The notes beneath the pieces were generated by a model, which saw nothing but the letters and a program-made list of their open reading frames with translations, was not told where the DNA came from and ran no database searches. The translations under genes and the position numbers were made by a program. From CALBPI01 sp038524795 (lineage in GTDB: Bacteria; Pseudomonadota; Gammaproteobacteria; Steroidobacterales; Woeseiaceae): a stretch of DNA of 64,000 bases. Positions 33,203 to 42,086 of this stretch are shown one piece after another (the first letter of the stretch is position 1; every line of letters begins with the position of its first letter). Location of the stretch: positions 124,001 to 188,000 of the forward strand of contig JBCBIJ010000002.1 in the NCBI GenBank assembly GCA_038524795.1, read 5' to 3'.

Positions 33203-34141
33203 TCAACCGCGCGGGTGGTGCCGCTCGTGCAGCTCCTTCATGCGCTCGCGCGCGACGTGCGTGTAGATCTGGGTCGTGGACAGGTCGCTGTGACCCAACA
33301 GCATCTGCACGACGCGCAGGTCTGCACCGTGATTGAGCAGATGCGTGGCAAAGGCGTGGCGCAACGAGTGCGGCGACAGGCCGTCCTGGATACCCGCCTT
33401 CTGTGCGTAACGCTTGATGATGTGCCAGAAGGCCTGGCGCGTCATTCGGTCGCCGCGGCGCGTGGGGAAGAGGTACTCGGTCTGGCGCTCGAGCAGAATC
33501 TCGAGGCGGGGGCCCTCGATGAACTCCTTGAGCCAGCGTTGCGACTCTTCGCCCAGCGGGATCAGACGTTCGCGATCGCCCTTGCCGACGATGCGCAGTA
33601 CGCCCTGGTTCAGATTGACCTGCGACTGCTTGAGGCTGATGAGTTCGGTGACACGGAGGCCCGTGGCGTAGAGCAGCTCCAGCATCGCGCGATCGCGGTG
33701 TCCCAGGGGTTCGGACACGTTTGGCGCACCGAGCAGCGCTTCGACTTCGTCTTCGGTCAAGGTCTTGGGTAGCGAGCGCCCGATACGCGGCATTGCGATG
33801 TCGACCGTGGGGTCGTCAGCGCGTTTGTGTTCATTGGCGAGATACCGGAAAAAGCGACGGAAGCTGGAGAGCTGTCGTGCCGTCGAGCGCGGTTTGGCCC
33901 CCGACTCGACGCGCCAGGCGATGAAGTCGAGCAGGTCCGCCTTCTGCGCCTCGGGCAGAGCAACGTTCCGTTCGGCGAGCCAACGCGCCAACGCCATGAG
34001 ATCTGCACGGTAGGCGCCCAGGGTGTTCTTGGACAACCCGCGCTCCATCCAGATCGCGTCGAGGAACGTGTCGATCACCGCCTCGGCGTCGGCGACTGCG
34101 TTTGCAGCACCTGAATTGTCGTTTGTTGCCATCAATGCCAT
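33203..34141 (-). CDS. xerD: Site-specific tyrosine recombinase XerD
   Basis: A 312-residue recombinase that with XerC resolves chromosome dimers at dif. Catalytic residues are all present: Arg163 (ATGLRVTEL), Lys187 (VGKGDRERL), His258 and Arg261 (HSLRHAFATHLL), His284 (LGHSDLSTTQ) and Tyr293 (QIYTHV). The N-terminal core-binding domain spans about 20-110. The start at 34141 or the ATG three codons later (34132) cannot be separated. Position next to dsbC supports the chromosomal xerD rather than an integrase. Confidence 0.94.
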   Translation of the reverse strand: MALMATNDNSGAANAVADAEAVIDTFLDAIWMERGLSKNTLGAYRADLMALARWLAERNVALPEAQKADLLDFIAWRVESGAKPRSTARQLSSFRRFFRYLANEHKRADDPTVDIAMPRIGRSLPKTLTEDEVEALLGAPNVSEPLGHRDRAMLELLYATGLRVTELISLKQSQVNLNQGVLRIVGKGDRERLIPLGEESQRWLKEFIEGPRLEILLERQTEYLFPTRRGDRMTRQAFWHIIKRYAQKAGIQDGLSPHSLRHAFATHLLNHGADLRVVQMLLGHSDLSTTQIYTHVARERMKELHERHHPRG

Positions 34142-34299
34142 CTGCTATTTTCCGCTCGGTCGCGCCAGATTCCGGGCGCGATCCTGCGCCTTCAGGGGCC
34201 ACAACCGGGCCCGGTCGCACGCGAACTTGCGGCGTTGCGAGACTATTCCACGCGCGTCGCAATGAATGCCGTGATCAGAGTCACAGAACCCCCAGACCG

Positions 34300-34328
34300 T
34301 TAACATAAAGGGAACTGGGTCACATAAT
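34300..34328 (+). promoter_or_regulatory. Candidate sigma-70 promoter for the PlsC-type gene
   Basis: TTAACA (34300-34305), a 17-nt spacer and CATAAT (34323-34328): 5 of 6 matches in each element with ideal spacing. The predicted start lies about 9 nt before the ATG at 34344, giving a very short leader. Confidence 0.6.
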
Positions 34329-34343
34329 TCTCAGTGGTCGACG

Positions 34344-35117
34344 ATGTCCGAAGCTCTTGATACACGCCGTTCTCCGCTCCGCGTTGTCGCAGACCTCCTG
34401 TTCGGCGGCTGGTTTTTACTGGTCTTCACGGTCTGTGTACTGATTTGTCTGCTCGGCATCCTGGTGGTTCCCGGACTTGCGCGGCGCCAACGCATCGCAA
34501 AGACCATGTCCCAGCTCGTGTTCCTGCTGACCGCGACGGGACCCGACTGCGAGGGCTTTGACCAATTGCCCGATGGCCCCTGCGTACTCGTCGCGAATCA
34601 CCAGAGCTACCTGGACGGCGTGGTCATGACGGCCGCCCTGCCGCCACGCTTTTCGTTTGTCATCAAGGCCGAGATGCGCGATGTGCCGCTCGCAGGCTGG
34701 CTACTCGTTCGCATCGACTCCTTTTTCGTCAAACGCGACGACATGCGAGCCAGCGCGTCAGCGGCCCGCCAGATTCTGAAAGCCGCGCGTGGCGGTCGGG
34801 CGCTGGGGTTTTTTCCGGAAGGCACCTTCCAGGACTACACAGGCATCCACCCGTTCCGCCGCGGCGCATTCGCAGCCGCCAAGGCAGGCAAACTGCCCGT
34901 CGTGCCCGTGGCGCTCTCGGGGACACGTGACATCTTGCGTTGCTACCGCTGGTGGCCGCGAATCGGCCGGATTCGGATCAAAATGCTGCCGCCGATCACA
35001 ACTGAAGAGGTGGATCAGCTCAGCGCAGGTCAGCTCGCAGACCGCGCGCGGCAGATCATCATGGCGGAAACAGGCGAGCGTGACCTCGTGCTCGAGCCCG
35101 TAGAGTCAGCTGCCTGA
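34344..35117 (+). CDS. 1-acyl-sn-glycerol-3-phosphate acyltransferase-like (PlsC domain)
   Basis: A 257-residue acyltransferase. A membrane helix (about 24-44, LLFGGWFLLVFTVCVLICLL) is followed by the catalytic NHQSYLDG (HX4D) and the FPEGTF motif; SFFVKRDDM contains the second conserved block. The family transfers acyl groups to lysophosphatidic acid in phospholipid synthesis at the inner membrane. The message would have a very short leader and no clear ribosome site. Confidence 0.88.
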   Translation: MSEALDTRRSPLRVVADLLFGGWFLLVFTVCVLICLLGILVVPGLARRQRIAKTMSQLVFLLTATGPDCEGFDQLPDGPCVLVANHQSYLDGVVMTAALPPRFSFVIKAEMRDVPLAGWLLVRIDSFFVKRDDMRASASAARQILKAARGGRALGFFPEGTFQDYTGIHPFRRGAFAAAKAGKLPVVPVALSGTRDILRCYRWWPRIGRIRIKMLPPITTEEVDQLSAGQLADRARQIIMAETGERDLVLEPVESAA

Positions 35118-35124
35118 CTGAGAC

Positions 35125-35141
35125 GGGGCGCGACGCGCCCC
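35125..35141. terminator. Possible bidirectional terminator hairpin
   Basis: GGGGCG-CGACG-CGCCCC sits in the 30-bp space between the convergent plsC-type and TPR genes. The stem is strong, but there is no T-run on either side. Confidence 0.4.
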
Positions 35142-35147
35142 GGAGTC

Positions 35148-36410
35148 CTACGACGCGATCTTGAGCCGGTCGTTCACGAAACCGATCCAGGCTCGGGCGT
35201 TGCGCCGCTGATCCGCGGTTCCTGAATCCTCAGCCTGTTTGAAGGCTGCCAGAGAGTCTCGCAGGCGCCCCATCTCCGAGTAGGCCGTGCCGATAAGCAA
35301 GTAGGCCTCACCTGCGTCCTCATAGCCTCTTTCGAGCGCGCGGTTGGCCGATGCGACCACTTCTTCCCAACGCGTCAGCTCGTTGTAAATCTTCGCCTGA
35401 CGAATCGAGTATTCGGGGTCGCCCGTGAGTTCGCCAAGCTCCGACATCACCAACAGCGCTTTGTCGTACTCCTGCGCCGCCGTCCAGGCTTGCTCGAGCA
35501 AGGTGAGCGACTTCTTATTGCGCTCGATCTGCCCCGCGCTCATGCCTTCCGAAAGGATTTGACCGGCAGTAAAGGGGATATCAAGGAACATGTTGAGCCG
35601 AACCAGTGACAGCAGTTTTTCCTCTTCGGTAATCATCCCCTTGCGATAGGCGACCATCATCGTCGACAAGGCGGGGCGATCCTGATTGAGCTCCATGTGG
35701 GCGCCAGAGAGCGTTTCCCAGTAGCGCTCCTTATCCGGCCAGAGTTCAACCATTTGCTGCAGCAGCGGCACGGCCTTGGGGATTTGACCCGTCTCGAAAT
35801 GAATGGCCAACAACAACTGATACCAGGATTCGGTCGGTTTGTCGGATACCTCGATGGCCCGAATGACGTACGGGCGCGCGTCCTCATAGCGTTCCAGCTG
35901 AGAGAAAGCCGAGCCGATCAGCATGTACGCGTCGGCCTTGGGGTCTTGCTCGTATTTGAACCACTCGCGTGCTGTTTCGATGGACTTTAGGAACTGGCTC
36001 TCGGCGGCATAGAGGCTGGCCAACGAATACAGCATGCCCTGCTGGGCAGCGGTTTGAAGCGAGTTCAATGCAAGCGACTGTTCAAAATAGTCGATAGCCT
36101 GGGGAATGCGGTTTTCGTTGGCATGTATAAAACCGATGGCCTGAAGCACGAGCGCTCGTTCGTAGTCGTTCATGCTCTTTTTCAAGAGCGCCTGACCGCG
36201 CTCCATTGCCTCAGCGTTTTGGCCCTCACCCATGAGCTCATGGATTGCAGACAATCGCTTGTAAATCTGTTCCGTCATGGCCTGCGGCTTCACATCGCGT
36301 TCGACCACCTGACGATTCTCATCGAGCTCAGCCTGGGCGTAGGCGAGCTTCCCACTGCCTACTGTCATTACGGCGGCAAGCAAAATCGGAATCAATACAC
36401 TGCGTTGCAT
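35148..36410 (-). CDS. Exported TPR protein of the TonB cluster
   Basis: A 420-residue periplasmic protein with signal peptide (about residues 1-25, cleavage after LAYAQ) and many TPR-like helical repeats (examples: YERALVLQAIGFIHANEN, DAYMLIGSAFSQLERYED, GEAYLLIGTAYSEMGRL). Such a protein commonly closes TonB2-type clusters in gammaproteobacteria; its exact part in energising outer-membrane receptors is not settled. The ATG at 36410 starts the signal peptide; a GTG at 36422 is also in frame. Last gene of the seven-gene run. Confidence 0.82.
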   Translation of the reverse strand: MQRSVLIPILLAAVMTVGSGKLAYAQAELDENRQVVERDVKPQAMTEQIYKRLSAIHELMGEGQNAEAMERGQALLKKSMNDYERALVLQAIGFIHANENRIPQAIDYFEQSLALNSLQTAAQQGMLYSLASLYAAESQFLKSIETAREWFKYEQDPKADAYMLIGSAFSQLERYEDARPYVIRAIEVSDKPTESWYQLLLAIHFETGQIPKAVPLLQQMVELWPDKERYWETLSGAHMELNQDRPALSTMMVAYRKGMITEEEKLLSLVRLNMFLDIPFTAGQILSEGMSAGQIERNKKSLTLLEQAWTAAQEYDKALLVMSELGELTGDPEYSIRQAKIYNELTRWEEVVASANRALERGYEDAGEAYLLIGTAYSEMGRLRDSLAAFKQAEDSGTADQRRNARAWIGFVNDRLKIAS

Positions 36411-36438
36411 AAGCTGGTGCACCCCAGTTGCCGACGGC

Positions 36439-37062
36439 TCAGCCGCCTAGCGTAAAGTCGAGTCGGATGTTCGCACGGCGGGCTACAGCCTGGCCGTCAA
36501 CCACTCGAGGTTTGAATTTCCACTTATAGAGCGCGCGCTGTGCGCTGCGGTCGAACACGCGGCGTGGCTCTGAATTCACCACGGCGACTTCCGATACGCT
36601 GCCGTCAGCCTCGATTGTGAACTCAAGCTCTACCCAGCCTTCGATACCTTCGAGAGCAGCATCACGCGGGTACTGCGGCTGAATGGAAACGATGGGAATC
36701 ACGTCCCCTTCCGGCGCCTGCTCGCCTGGGTTCCATCCTCCCAGGTACGGACCGGAACCGGCAGCGATGGGAACATTGACGGAAGGCGCCTGAATATCCG
36801 GCATATCCGGCGGCGGCTTCTGCTGATTCTGAACATTGAGCTTGGGCGGCGGCGGCGGCTCTTTGGGTTTCTCAGGCTCGGGCGGCTTTCTGCGTTCTTT
36901 CTGGTTTTGGATCTCGTCCTGCTTGACGCGAACAAAGTCGAGCGACACGCGATCCGCGTCTTTGTCACCGATCGAGGGCGTGCCGGCAATGAGCGCGTGC
37001 ATGAGCAGAAACAAGCCCAGCGCGACCACAATCCCCGACAAGACCGAAAGCACAAATCTCAT
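36439..37062 (-). CDS. tonB: TonB energy transducer
   Basis: A 207-residue inner-membrane-anchored protein: N-terminal helix (about 5-27, SVLSGIVVALGLFLLMHAL), a Pro/Lys/Glu-rich spacer (PPEPEKPKEPPPPPKLN, about residues 60-76), and a C-terminal TonB domain with YPRDAALEGIEGWVELEFTI and KWKFKPRVVDG. It transmits proton-motive-force energy from ExbBD to outer-membrane receptors. GGAGG lies 7 nt upstream of the ATG. Confidence 0.93.
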   Translation of the reverse strand: MRFVLSVLSGIVVALGLFLLMHALIAGTPSIGDKDADRVSLDFVRVKQDEIQNQKERRKPPEPEKPKEPPPPPKLNVQNQQKPPPDMPDIQAPSVNVPIAAGSGPYLGGWNPGEQAPEGDVIPIVSIQPQYPRDAALEGIEGWVELEFTIEADGSVSEVAVVNSEPRRVFDRSAQRALYKWKFKPRVVDGQAVARRANIRLDFTLGG

Positions 37063-37082
37063 TCGTAATCCTCCAATCGGCC

Positions 37083-37490
37083 CTAGGTGCCCTCTGCCTC
37101 AGCTGCCACCGATATGTCGATGACCCCGCCAAGTCGCACCTGATCCATGATGTCGATGACAACGCCCGTCGGCGCACCCTCGTCAGCAATGATGACCGCC
37201 GAACTCTCGGGGTTCTCCGCTGTGGCTTCCTCGACCCGCTGACGTACGAGCGTCAGTTCAATCTGCTGCTTATTGAACCAGATGTCGCCCAACTCGGTCA
37301 CGCCGATCAGGATGTTGCCGCGCGCTTTAGATATCGCCGTTTCAGCCTTCGGTCGCGTGGGATCAATGCCGGTTTCCTTAACGAACGACGTCGTTACAAT
37401 GAAGAAAATCAACATGATAAAGACAATATCTAACATCGGTGTGATGTTGATTTCAGTGTCTTCCTGGTTCTCAGAGTGTCGTCTGGCCAT
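37083..37490 (-). CDS. exbD: ExbD/TolR biopolymer transport protein, copy 2
   Basis: A 135-residue protein with one membrane helix (about 17-38, INITPMLDIVFIMLIFFIV) containing the proton-relay aspartate in TPMLDIVF and the following FVKETG, then a periplasmic domain. It lies 20 bp upstream of tonB and 15 bp after another ExbD. The two differ over most of their periplasmic parts, so they are probably a heterodimer pair rather than a recent duplication. Confidence 0.93.
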   Translation of the reverse strand: MARRHSENQEDTEINITPMLDIVFIMLIFFIVTTSFVKETGIDPTRPKAETAISKARGNILIGVTELGDIWFNKQQIELTLVRQRVEEATAENPESSAVIIADEGAPTGVVIDIMDQVRLGGVIDISVAAEAEGT

Positions 37491-37505
37491 GAGGTTCCCC
37501 GTTTT

Positions 37506-37910
37506 CTAGCGCGCCAGCGCCGCCAGCGAAACCCGCTGCGCACCCGCCACGCGAGCCTGGTCGACGACCCGCACGAGGATGCCTGCGTCCGCTTCCCGGT
37601 CCGCCGCGACGACCACCGACGCATCGGGCTTCAATGCCAGCGCGCTCTCGATGTTCGCGCGCACGGCACGGATATCGGTTTCTCGATTCTTAATCGTGAT
37701 CGTACCCGTCCGATCGATCTTGATAGCGATCACCTCAGAGACTTCGACGTCCTTAGGCGGCTCGTTAGAAGGCCGCGACAGATCAACGCCGAACTCCTTA
37801 ACAAACGAGGTCGTCACAATGAAGAAGATGAGCAGAATGAACACCACGTCGAGCATGGGCGTGATGTTGATCTCGGCCTCTTCCTCGTTGCTGTGAATGC
37901 GTCGTTTCAT
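37506..37910 (-). CDS. exbD: ExbD/TolR biopolymer transport protein, copy 1
   Basis: A 134-residue ExbD with the same layout: short basic N-terminus (RRIHSNEEEAEINI), helix TPMLDVVFILLIFFIVTTSF with the conserved Asp, and a periplasmic domain ending in RVSLAALAR. Gene order is ExbB, ExbD, ExbD, TonB on the minus strand with 15-bp spacings. Confidence 0.93.
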   Translation of the reverse strand: MKRRIHSNEEEAEINITPMLDVVFILLIFFIVTTSFVKEFGVDLSRPSNEPPKDVEVSEVIAIKIDRTGTITIKNRETDIRAVRANIESALALKPDASVVVAADREADAGILVRVVDQARVAGAQRVSLAALAR

Positions 37911-37925
37911 GTGCGCCTCAAGCGA

Positions 37926-38450
37926 TTAGTGATAGACGAGTAAATCTTCGAGGGCTTCCACCTCGCGACTCGCACGGCGCTCGATGAGCACGTTGACGTA
38001 CAAGCCCGACAGCGCCGCCACGAGGCCAGCCATGGTCGGAATTGTCGCTTGCGAGACCCCGCCCGCCATCAGGCGCGCGTTGCCCGTCCCGTGAAAGGCC
38101 ATGACGTCGAACACCTGAATCATGCCGTACACGGTGCCGGACAAGCCCAACAGCGGCAGCAGCGCCATGATCGATTTGATAATGGGAAGAAACTGCCGCG
38201 TCTCGATACTGAGCTCCGAAATCAGCAGTTCGCGGATTCGGTGCGCGTGCCACGACGTGGTGTCGCGCCGCGACTCCCATTCCTCCACGACAGCGCGTTT
38301 CAGCCCGGGCATGACCTTCAAGAAAAACCAGTAACGCTCAATGATGAACGTCCACATGATGGTCGTAGCGATCAGGATGAAGAACAGGACCGGGCCGCCC
38401 AGCTCAAAAAAGCTGCGCAGCGCAATCCAGGGTGCTTCAAGCAAGTACAT
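37926..38450 (-). CDS. exbB: ExbB-type proton channel (MotA/TolQ/ExbB family)
   Basis: A 174-residue protein with three membrane helices (about 15-38, 90-112 and 126-150). The family core is KSIMALLPLLGLSGTVYGMI followed by FDVMAFHGTGNARLMAGGVS and ATIPTMAGLVAALSGL. The conserved Thr/Pro residues of the channel are present. It lies 3 bp after the stop of the larger ExbB-domain protein, so it is probably translated by coupling. Confidence 0.93.
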   Translation of the reverse strand: MYLLEAPWIALRSFFELGGPVLFFILIATTIMWTFIIERYWFFLKVMPGLKRAVVEEWESRRDTTSWHAHRIRELLISELSIETRQFLPIIKSIMALLPLLGLSGTVYGMIQVFDVMAFHGTGNARLMAGGVSQATIPTMAGLVAALSGLYVNVLIERRASREVEALEDLLVYH

Positions 38451-38453
38451 CGA

Positions 38454-39806
38454 TCAGCGTCGCTCGGTGGCTCGGGCAATGATGCCGGCACTCTGTTCTT
38501 CGAGCACCTCGATCAGATTGCGGCTTCGGCCGGAGACTACTGTGTGGAGGAACACCAGCGGAATAGCGACGATCAGACCCAGCATCGTGGTGACGAGCGC
38601 TTCCGAGATACCGCCGGCCATGAGCTTCGGATCGCCCGTACCAAACAGCGTGATCGCCTGGAACGTGTTGATCATGCCCACCACGGTACCCAGCAGGCCC
38701 AGCAGCGGCGCCACGGCCGCGAAGACCTTGATGAGAGACTGGCCGGATTCGAGCGGTGGCACCTCGCGCAGGATCGCCTCGTCCAGCTTGAGCTCAAGCG
38801 TCTCCGTATCGGCCTGCGGGTTATCAGCGTAGACGGACAAAATGCGCCCAAGGGGATTGTCGGCCGACGGCGAATCGCTTTTCAGCTGCTTGCGCATCTT
38901 GCCGCGGATACCTGTCAGAACAATGAGGCGCCACAGCGCAATGAGGATCCCCACGAGACCGATCGTGATGATCACATAGCCAACGGGACCGCCCTGATTG
39001 ATGCGTTCGCCCGTGGTGGCCTTCTTGGTTTCGAGGCCCAGCAAGGTGCCCCGTGAGGGATCAATGGTCATGGGTACGATCTGGCCAGCGCCCGTGCCAA
39101 AGAAGTCCTTTGCGGGGCCCGTGTAGCGTCCCGCAGGCTGGGGCGTGAGCAGCTGCAATGAGTTCGTTTGCTCACTGAAGAGCAGGAAGCCGTCCTTGCT
39201 AATGACGTCAAAAAGCCCCACCCGGACGACCTCGCCCGAGGTGATACCGCCAGCAGCGTCGCGAATCTCGCTATCGAATCGCTCGGTGGTCGCCGATCCT
39301 GCGATTTCTTCGAGATACAGGAACTGAAGCTGGCGCAGCTCGTCGATAGACGGAAGCTTCTTGGCCTGGCCCAGCTCTGTCGCGATATCGCCGCGGTTCG
39401 GCTTTTGTACCGTCAGCAGCGACGTGTCAACCATGCCTTTGGCTTCTCCCGCCGACTGGCGGACGACGCCGAACAGCTCGCCAATATCGCCCAGGCGAAT
39501 CCGTAGTGTCTCCTCGAGGTCGGTCAGTCGAAGCTCGTTGCTGTCGAATGCCGACTTGAGCTGCTCACTGCGGCGCTGTTCGGCCACCAGTGACGCCTTT
39601 GCACTATCGAGCAGCGCCTGCTGCTGATTGCGCTTGCTTAAAAATTCCTGCTCACGCTCCCTGTTCTCGGCAGAAATCTCGCGACCTTCGCGCCGCACGT
39701 CACCGAGTAGATCCTGCATGGAATCCTGAGCAGATGCGGCGGGCGTCAGAAGCGTGAATGCGGTCAGCGCCAGCGCGGCGCGACGGAGGTTCTTGACTGT
39801 GCTCAT
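38454..39806 (-). CDS. TtpC-like protein: exported coiled coil fused to an ExbB/TolQ domain
   Basis: A 450-residue protein. A signal peptide (about residues 1-27, cleavage after ASAQ) precedes a long periplasmic coiled coil (about 35-110, KRNQQQALLDSAKASLVAEQ), a beta-rich segment, and then a C-terminal MotA/TolQ/ExbB domain with helices near 285, 370 and 410 (LIKVFAAVAPLLGLLGTVVGM). This matches TtpC of the Vibrio TonB2 system, which is needed with ExbB2/ExbD2/TonB2. The ATG at 39806 overlaps the DUF3450 stop and has GGAGG 7 nt upstream. Confidence 0.9.
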   Translation of the reverse strand: MSTVKNLRRAALALTAFTLLTPAASAQDSMQDLLGDVRREGREISAENREREQEFLSKRNQQQALLDSAKASLVAEQRRSEQLKSAFDSNELRLTDLEETLRIRLGDIGELFGVVRQSAGEAKGMVDTSLLTVQKPNRGDIATELGQAKKLPSIDELRQLQFLYLEEIAGSATTERFDSEIRDAAGGITSGEVVRVGLFDVISKDGFLLFSEQTNSLQLLTPQPAGRYTGPAKDFFGTGAGQIVPMTIDPSRGTLLGLETKKATTGERINQGGPVGYVIITIGLVGILIALWRLIVLTGIRGKMRKQLKSDSPSADNPLGRILSVYADNPQADTETLELKLDEAILREVPPLESGQSLIKVFAAVAPLLGLLGTVVGMINTFQAITLFGTGDPKLMAGGISEALVTTMLGLIVAIPLVFLHTVVSGRSRNLIEVLEEQSAGIIARATERR

Positions 39807-40603
39807 CGTGCTGCCTCCGCACCGGCTACGGGAAGGACAAGCAGCGACGGCGCCGCTTGTTTCTTGGCGAGTGCCAGGCCGTCGGACACCGAACGACGGT
39901 AGCCCGAATCTGCCACTTCCCACTGGCGAGTCTGTTTGTTCCACATGCCTGTGACCGACTCGTCACGAGTCTGGTAGGCCAGGACCACGCGACCCACGCG
40001 GAGGAAATCGACCTGCGTATCCTGGCCGTTGATGTTGACCGTGCCTTCGTAGGCCTCGATCGTGCGGCCGAAACCAGCCTCGATCTTGTAGGCCTCCATG
40101 ATCTGGCGGTACTTCTCGGACACTGTCAGGCCGGAGTCCGTCATGTTGTCTTCGAGACGCGCGATACGGTCTGCCCGTTCTTGCTGCTGGAACGGCATAT
40201 CCGCTTCGATAAAGGCCTTGAGGTCGGCGATCATGTCGAGCATGAGCGGGACAATGCCCTGCTCTGTTTCCTCGAAGTTTTCGAGCTGCGTCTCGATCGA
40301 CGCAACCTCAGCTTCCTGATCGGACACGATAGCCTGCAGATTGTCATTGTAGATCCGCACACGATCGAGCTGCTGCAACGTCACCCGGTATTCACCCAGC
40401 AGCTCTGAGGTCTGCTGCGCGTAGCGCGTGACGCGGCGCTGAGACTCCTGCGAACCGCGGTCAAAAGTGCCCTGCTCATCAATAACGCGCTTGACGGCTT
40501 GCTGGGCCGACGCGGGCGCCATGAGCGCTGCACACAGTGCCACCGTGCCGAGCGTGCGGAAAAAGCCGCTTGGCACGCTGTCTTTCAACAAAAACAACGA
40601 CAT
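39803..40603 (-). CDS. DUF3450 periplasmic coiled-coil protein of the TonB cluster
   Basis: A 266-residue exported protein: signal peptide to about residue 33 (ALMAPASAQQ), a long coiled coil (about 45-170, including YRVTLQQLDRVRIYNDNLQ and EAEVASIETQLENFEETEQG), and a beta-rich C-terminal half with FLRVGRVVLAYQT. This is the DUF3450 family, usually the first gene of TonB2/TtpC clusters. AGGA lies 8 nt before the ATG. No Fur box is visible in the 282-bp region upstream. Confidence 0.88.
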   Translation of the reverse strand: MSLFLLKDSVPSGFFRTLGTVALCAALMAPASAQQAVKRVIDEQGTFDRGSQESQRRVTRYAQQTSELLGEYRVTLQQLDRVRIYNDNLQAIVSDQEAEVASIETQLENFEETEQGIVPLMLDMIADLKAFIEADMPFQQQERADRIARLEDNMTDSGLTVSEKYRQIMEAYKIEAGFGRTIEAYEGTVNINGQDTQVDFLRVGRVVLAYQTRDESVTGMWNKQTRQWEVADSGYRRSVSDGLALAKKQAAPSLLVLPVAGAEAAR

Positions 40604-40885
40604 GAAATGAATCCTGCTTGTAGTAATGCTTGTTCGGCGAGAACGCCCCGGCGCCTAGCCGGCAACCGGCCGTGGGATGTCTTTAGTTTCCCCTTCTCCC
40701 CCGCCAAGGGCCGTAAACAGCGTGGCTGCCACCCCCCGGCGGCGCCGATGAACGCTAGCAGAATCACTGCCGAAAAAAAAGCGTAACAACGGTGTGTTGC
40801 GGGGACCTCACCGGGGTGCAGCGGACCCTGCTTTCCGTCAGAATACGGGCCCTTTTGGTGACCAAGACTGAGGAGCGGCGCACTT
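40604..40885. other. Divergent intergenic region between the TonB cluster and thiolase
   Basis: This 282-bp stretch holds the 5' regions of the DUF3450 and thiolase genes. On the minus strand an 8-nt T-tract (40773-40780) follows TTGTTA, but no convincing -10 pairs with it. I see no Fur-like GATAAT repeats, no stable hairpin and no small ORF. On the plus strand GAGGAG near 40870 is the thiolase ribosome site. Confidence 0.5.
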
Positions 40886-42064
40886 ATGTCAGACGGAGCC
40901 ATCGTCATCACGGGCGCACGGCGCACGCCCATCGGCGCGTTCCAGGGCGCCCTTTCGGGCGCCAGCGCCACAGACCTGTCGGCAGCCGCATCGAAGGCGG
41001 CCATCGCTGACAGTGGTATCGACGTCGAAGCCATCAGCGAGACGCTCATGGGATGCGTACTGCCGGCCGGCCTGGGCCAGGCACCCGCGCGCCAGGCCGC
41101 ACTCGCCGCCGGGGTCCCACAATCGCGCGGCGCCACTACAGTTAATAAGGTCTGCGGCTCCGGCATGAAGACCGTCATGCTCGGCCACGACCTGATTCGC
41201 GCGGGCAGTGCTCAGGTGATTCTCGCGGGCGGTATGGAGTCGATGTCGAATGCGCCCTATCTGTTGCCCAAGGCGCGCAGCGGCTACCGCATGGGTCACC
41301 AGCAGGTCATCGACCACATGTTTTATGACGGGCTGCAAAACCCCTACGACGACAACATGATGGGCGTCTTCGCCCAACGCACCGCTGACCGTTACGACAT
41401 GACCCGCGAGGCCCAGGACGCTTTTGCGCTGACCTCGCTCGAGCGCGCCAAGGCGGCCTGCGCAGGCGCCTTCGACGCAGAGACTACGCCCGTCACGATT
41501 TCAGGCCGCCGCGGCGATAGCGTAGTCAGCGAGGACGAAGAGCCCTCGCGCATAGACCCCGAGCGCATCCCGACGCTGCGACCCGCTTTTGCGAAGGACG
41601 GCACCGTCACGGCGGCGAGTGCGTCGTCGATCTCTGACGGCGCCGCCAGCCTGGTTCTAATGAGTGAGGCTACGGCCGCCGCGCTCGGTGCGACGCCACT
41701 TGCACGCATCGTGGCGCACTCGGGGTTCGCGCATGAGCCAGAGTGGTTCACCACCGCCCCCATTGGCGCGATCCGAAATCTACACGAGCGACTGGGCTGG
41801 ACGCCCGATGACGTAGATCTCTACGAAATCAACGAGGCCTTTGCCTGCGTCACCATGGCGGCGATGCACGATCTCGGCCTGCCGCACGACAAGGTCAACG
41901 TGAATGGCGGCGCCTGCGCACTCGGGCATCCCATCGGCGCGTCGGGCGCCCGTATCATCGTAACCCTGGTGCACGCACTCGCGAGTCGCGGTGGCAAGCG
42001 CGGCATCGCCTCGCTCTGCCTCGGTGGCGGAGAGGCGGTGGCCATCGCCATTGAACGACCCTGA
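40886..42064 (+). CDS. Acetyl-CoA C-acyltransferase (thiolase)
   Basis: A 392-residue thiolase. The nucleophilic cysteine is in NKVCGSGMKT, the acid/base histidine in NEAFACVTMAA followed by GGACALGHPIGASGAR, and the second cysteine in SLCLGGGEAVA. The family cleaves 3-ketoacyl-CoA or condenses two acetyl-CoA; the neighbouring HSD10-type dehydrogenase suggests beta-oxidation of short or branched acyl-CoAs, for example from isoleucine. Direction of use in the cell cannot be told. Confidence 0.92.
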   Translation: MSDGAIVITGARRTPIGAFQGALSGASATDLSAAASKAAIADSGIDVEAISETLMGCVLPAGLGQAPARQAALAAGVPQSRGATTVNKVCGSGMKTVMLGHDLIRAGSAQVILAGGMESMSNAPYLLPKARSGYRMGHQQVIDHMFYDGLQNPYDDNMMGVFAQRTADRYDMTREAQDAFALTSLERAKAACAGAFDAETTPVTISGRRGDSVVSEDEEPSRIDPERIPTLRPAFAKDGTVTAASASSISDGAASLVLMSEATAAALGATPLARIVAHSGFAHEPEWFTTAPIGAIRNLHERLGWTPDDVDLYEINEAFACVTMAAMHDLGLPHDKVNVNGGACALGHPIGASGARIIVTLVHALASRGGKRGIASLCLGGGEAVAIAIERP

Positions 42065-42086
42065 TTCCGACAGCACGAGGACGGAT

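Noticed and set aside
33203..34141. Tyrosine recombinase as a mark of a mobile element
   Set aside because: Sequence and the xerD-dsbC order identify the chromosomal XerD; no att repeats or phage genes are near.
37083..37910. Two adjacent ExbD genes as a frameshifted or duplicated single gene
   Set aside because: Each has its own start, full length, membrane helix and divergent periplasmic part; paired ExbDs are normal for TonB2-type clusters.
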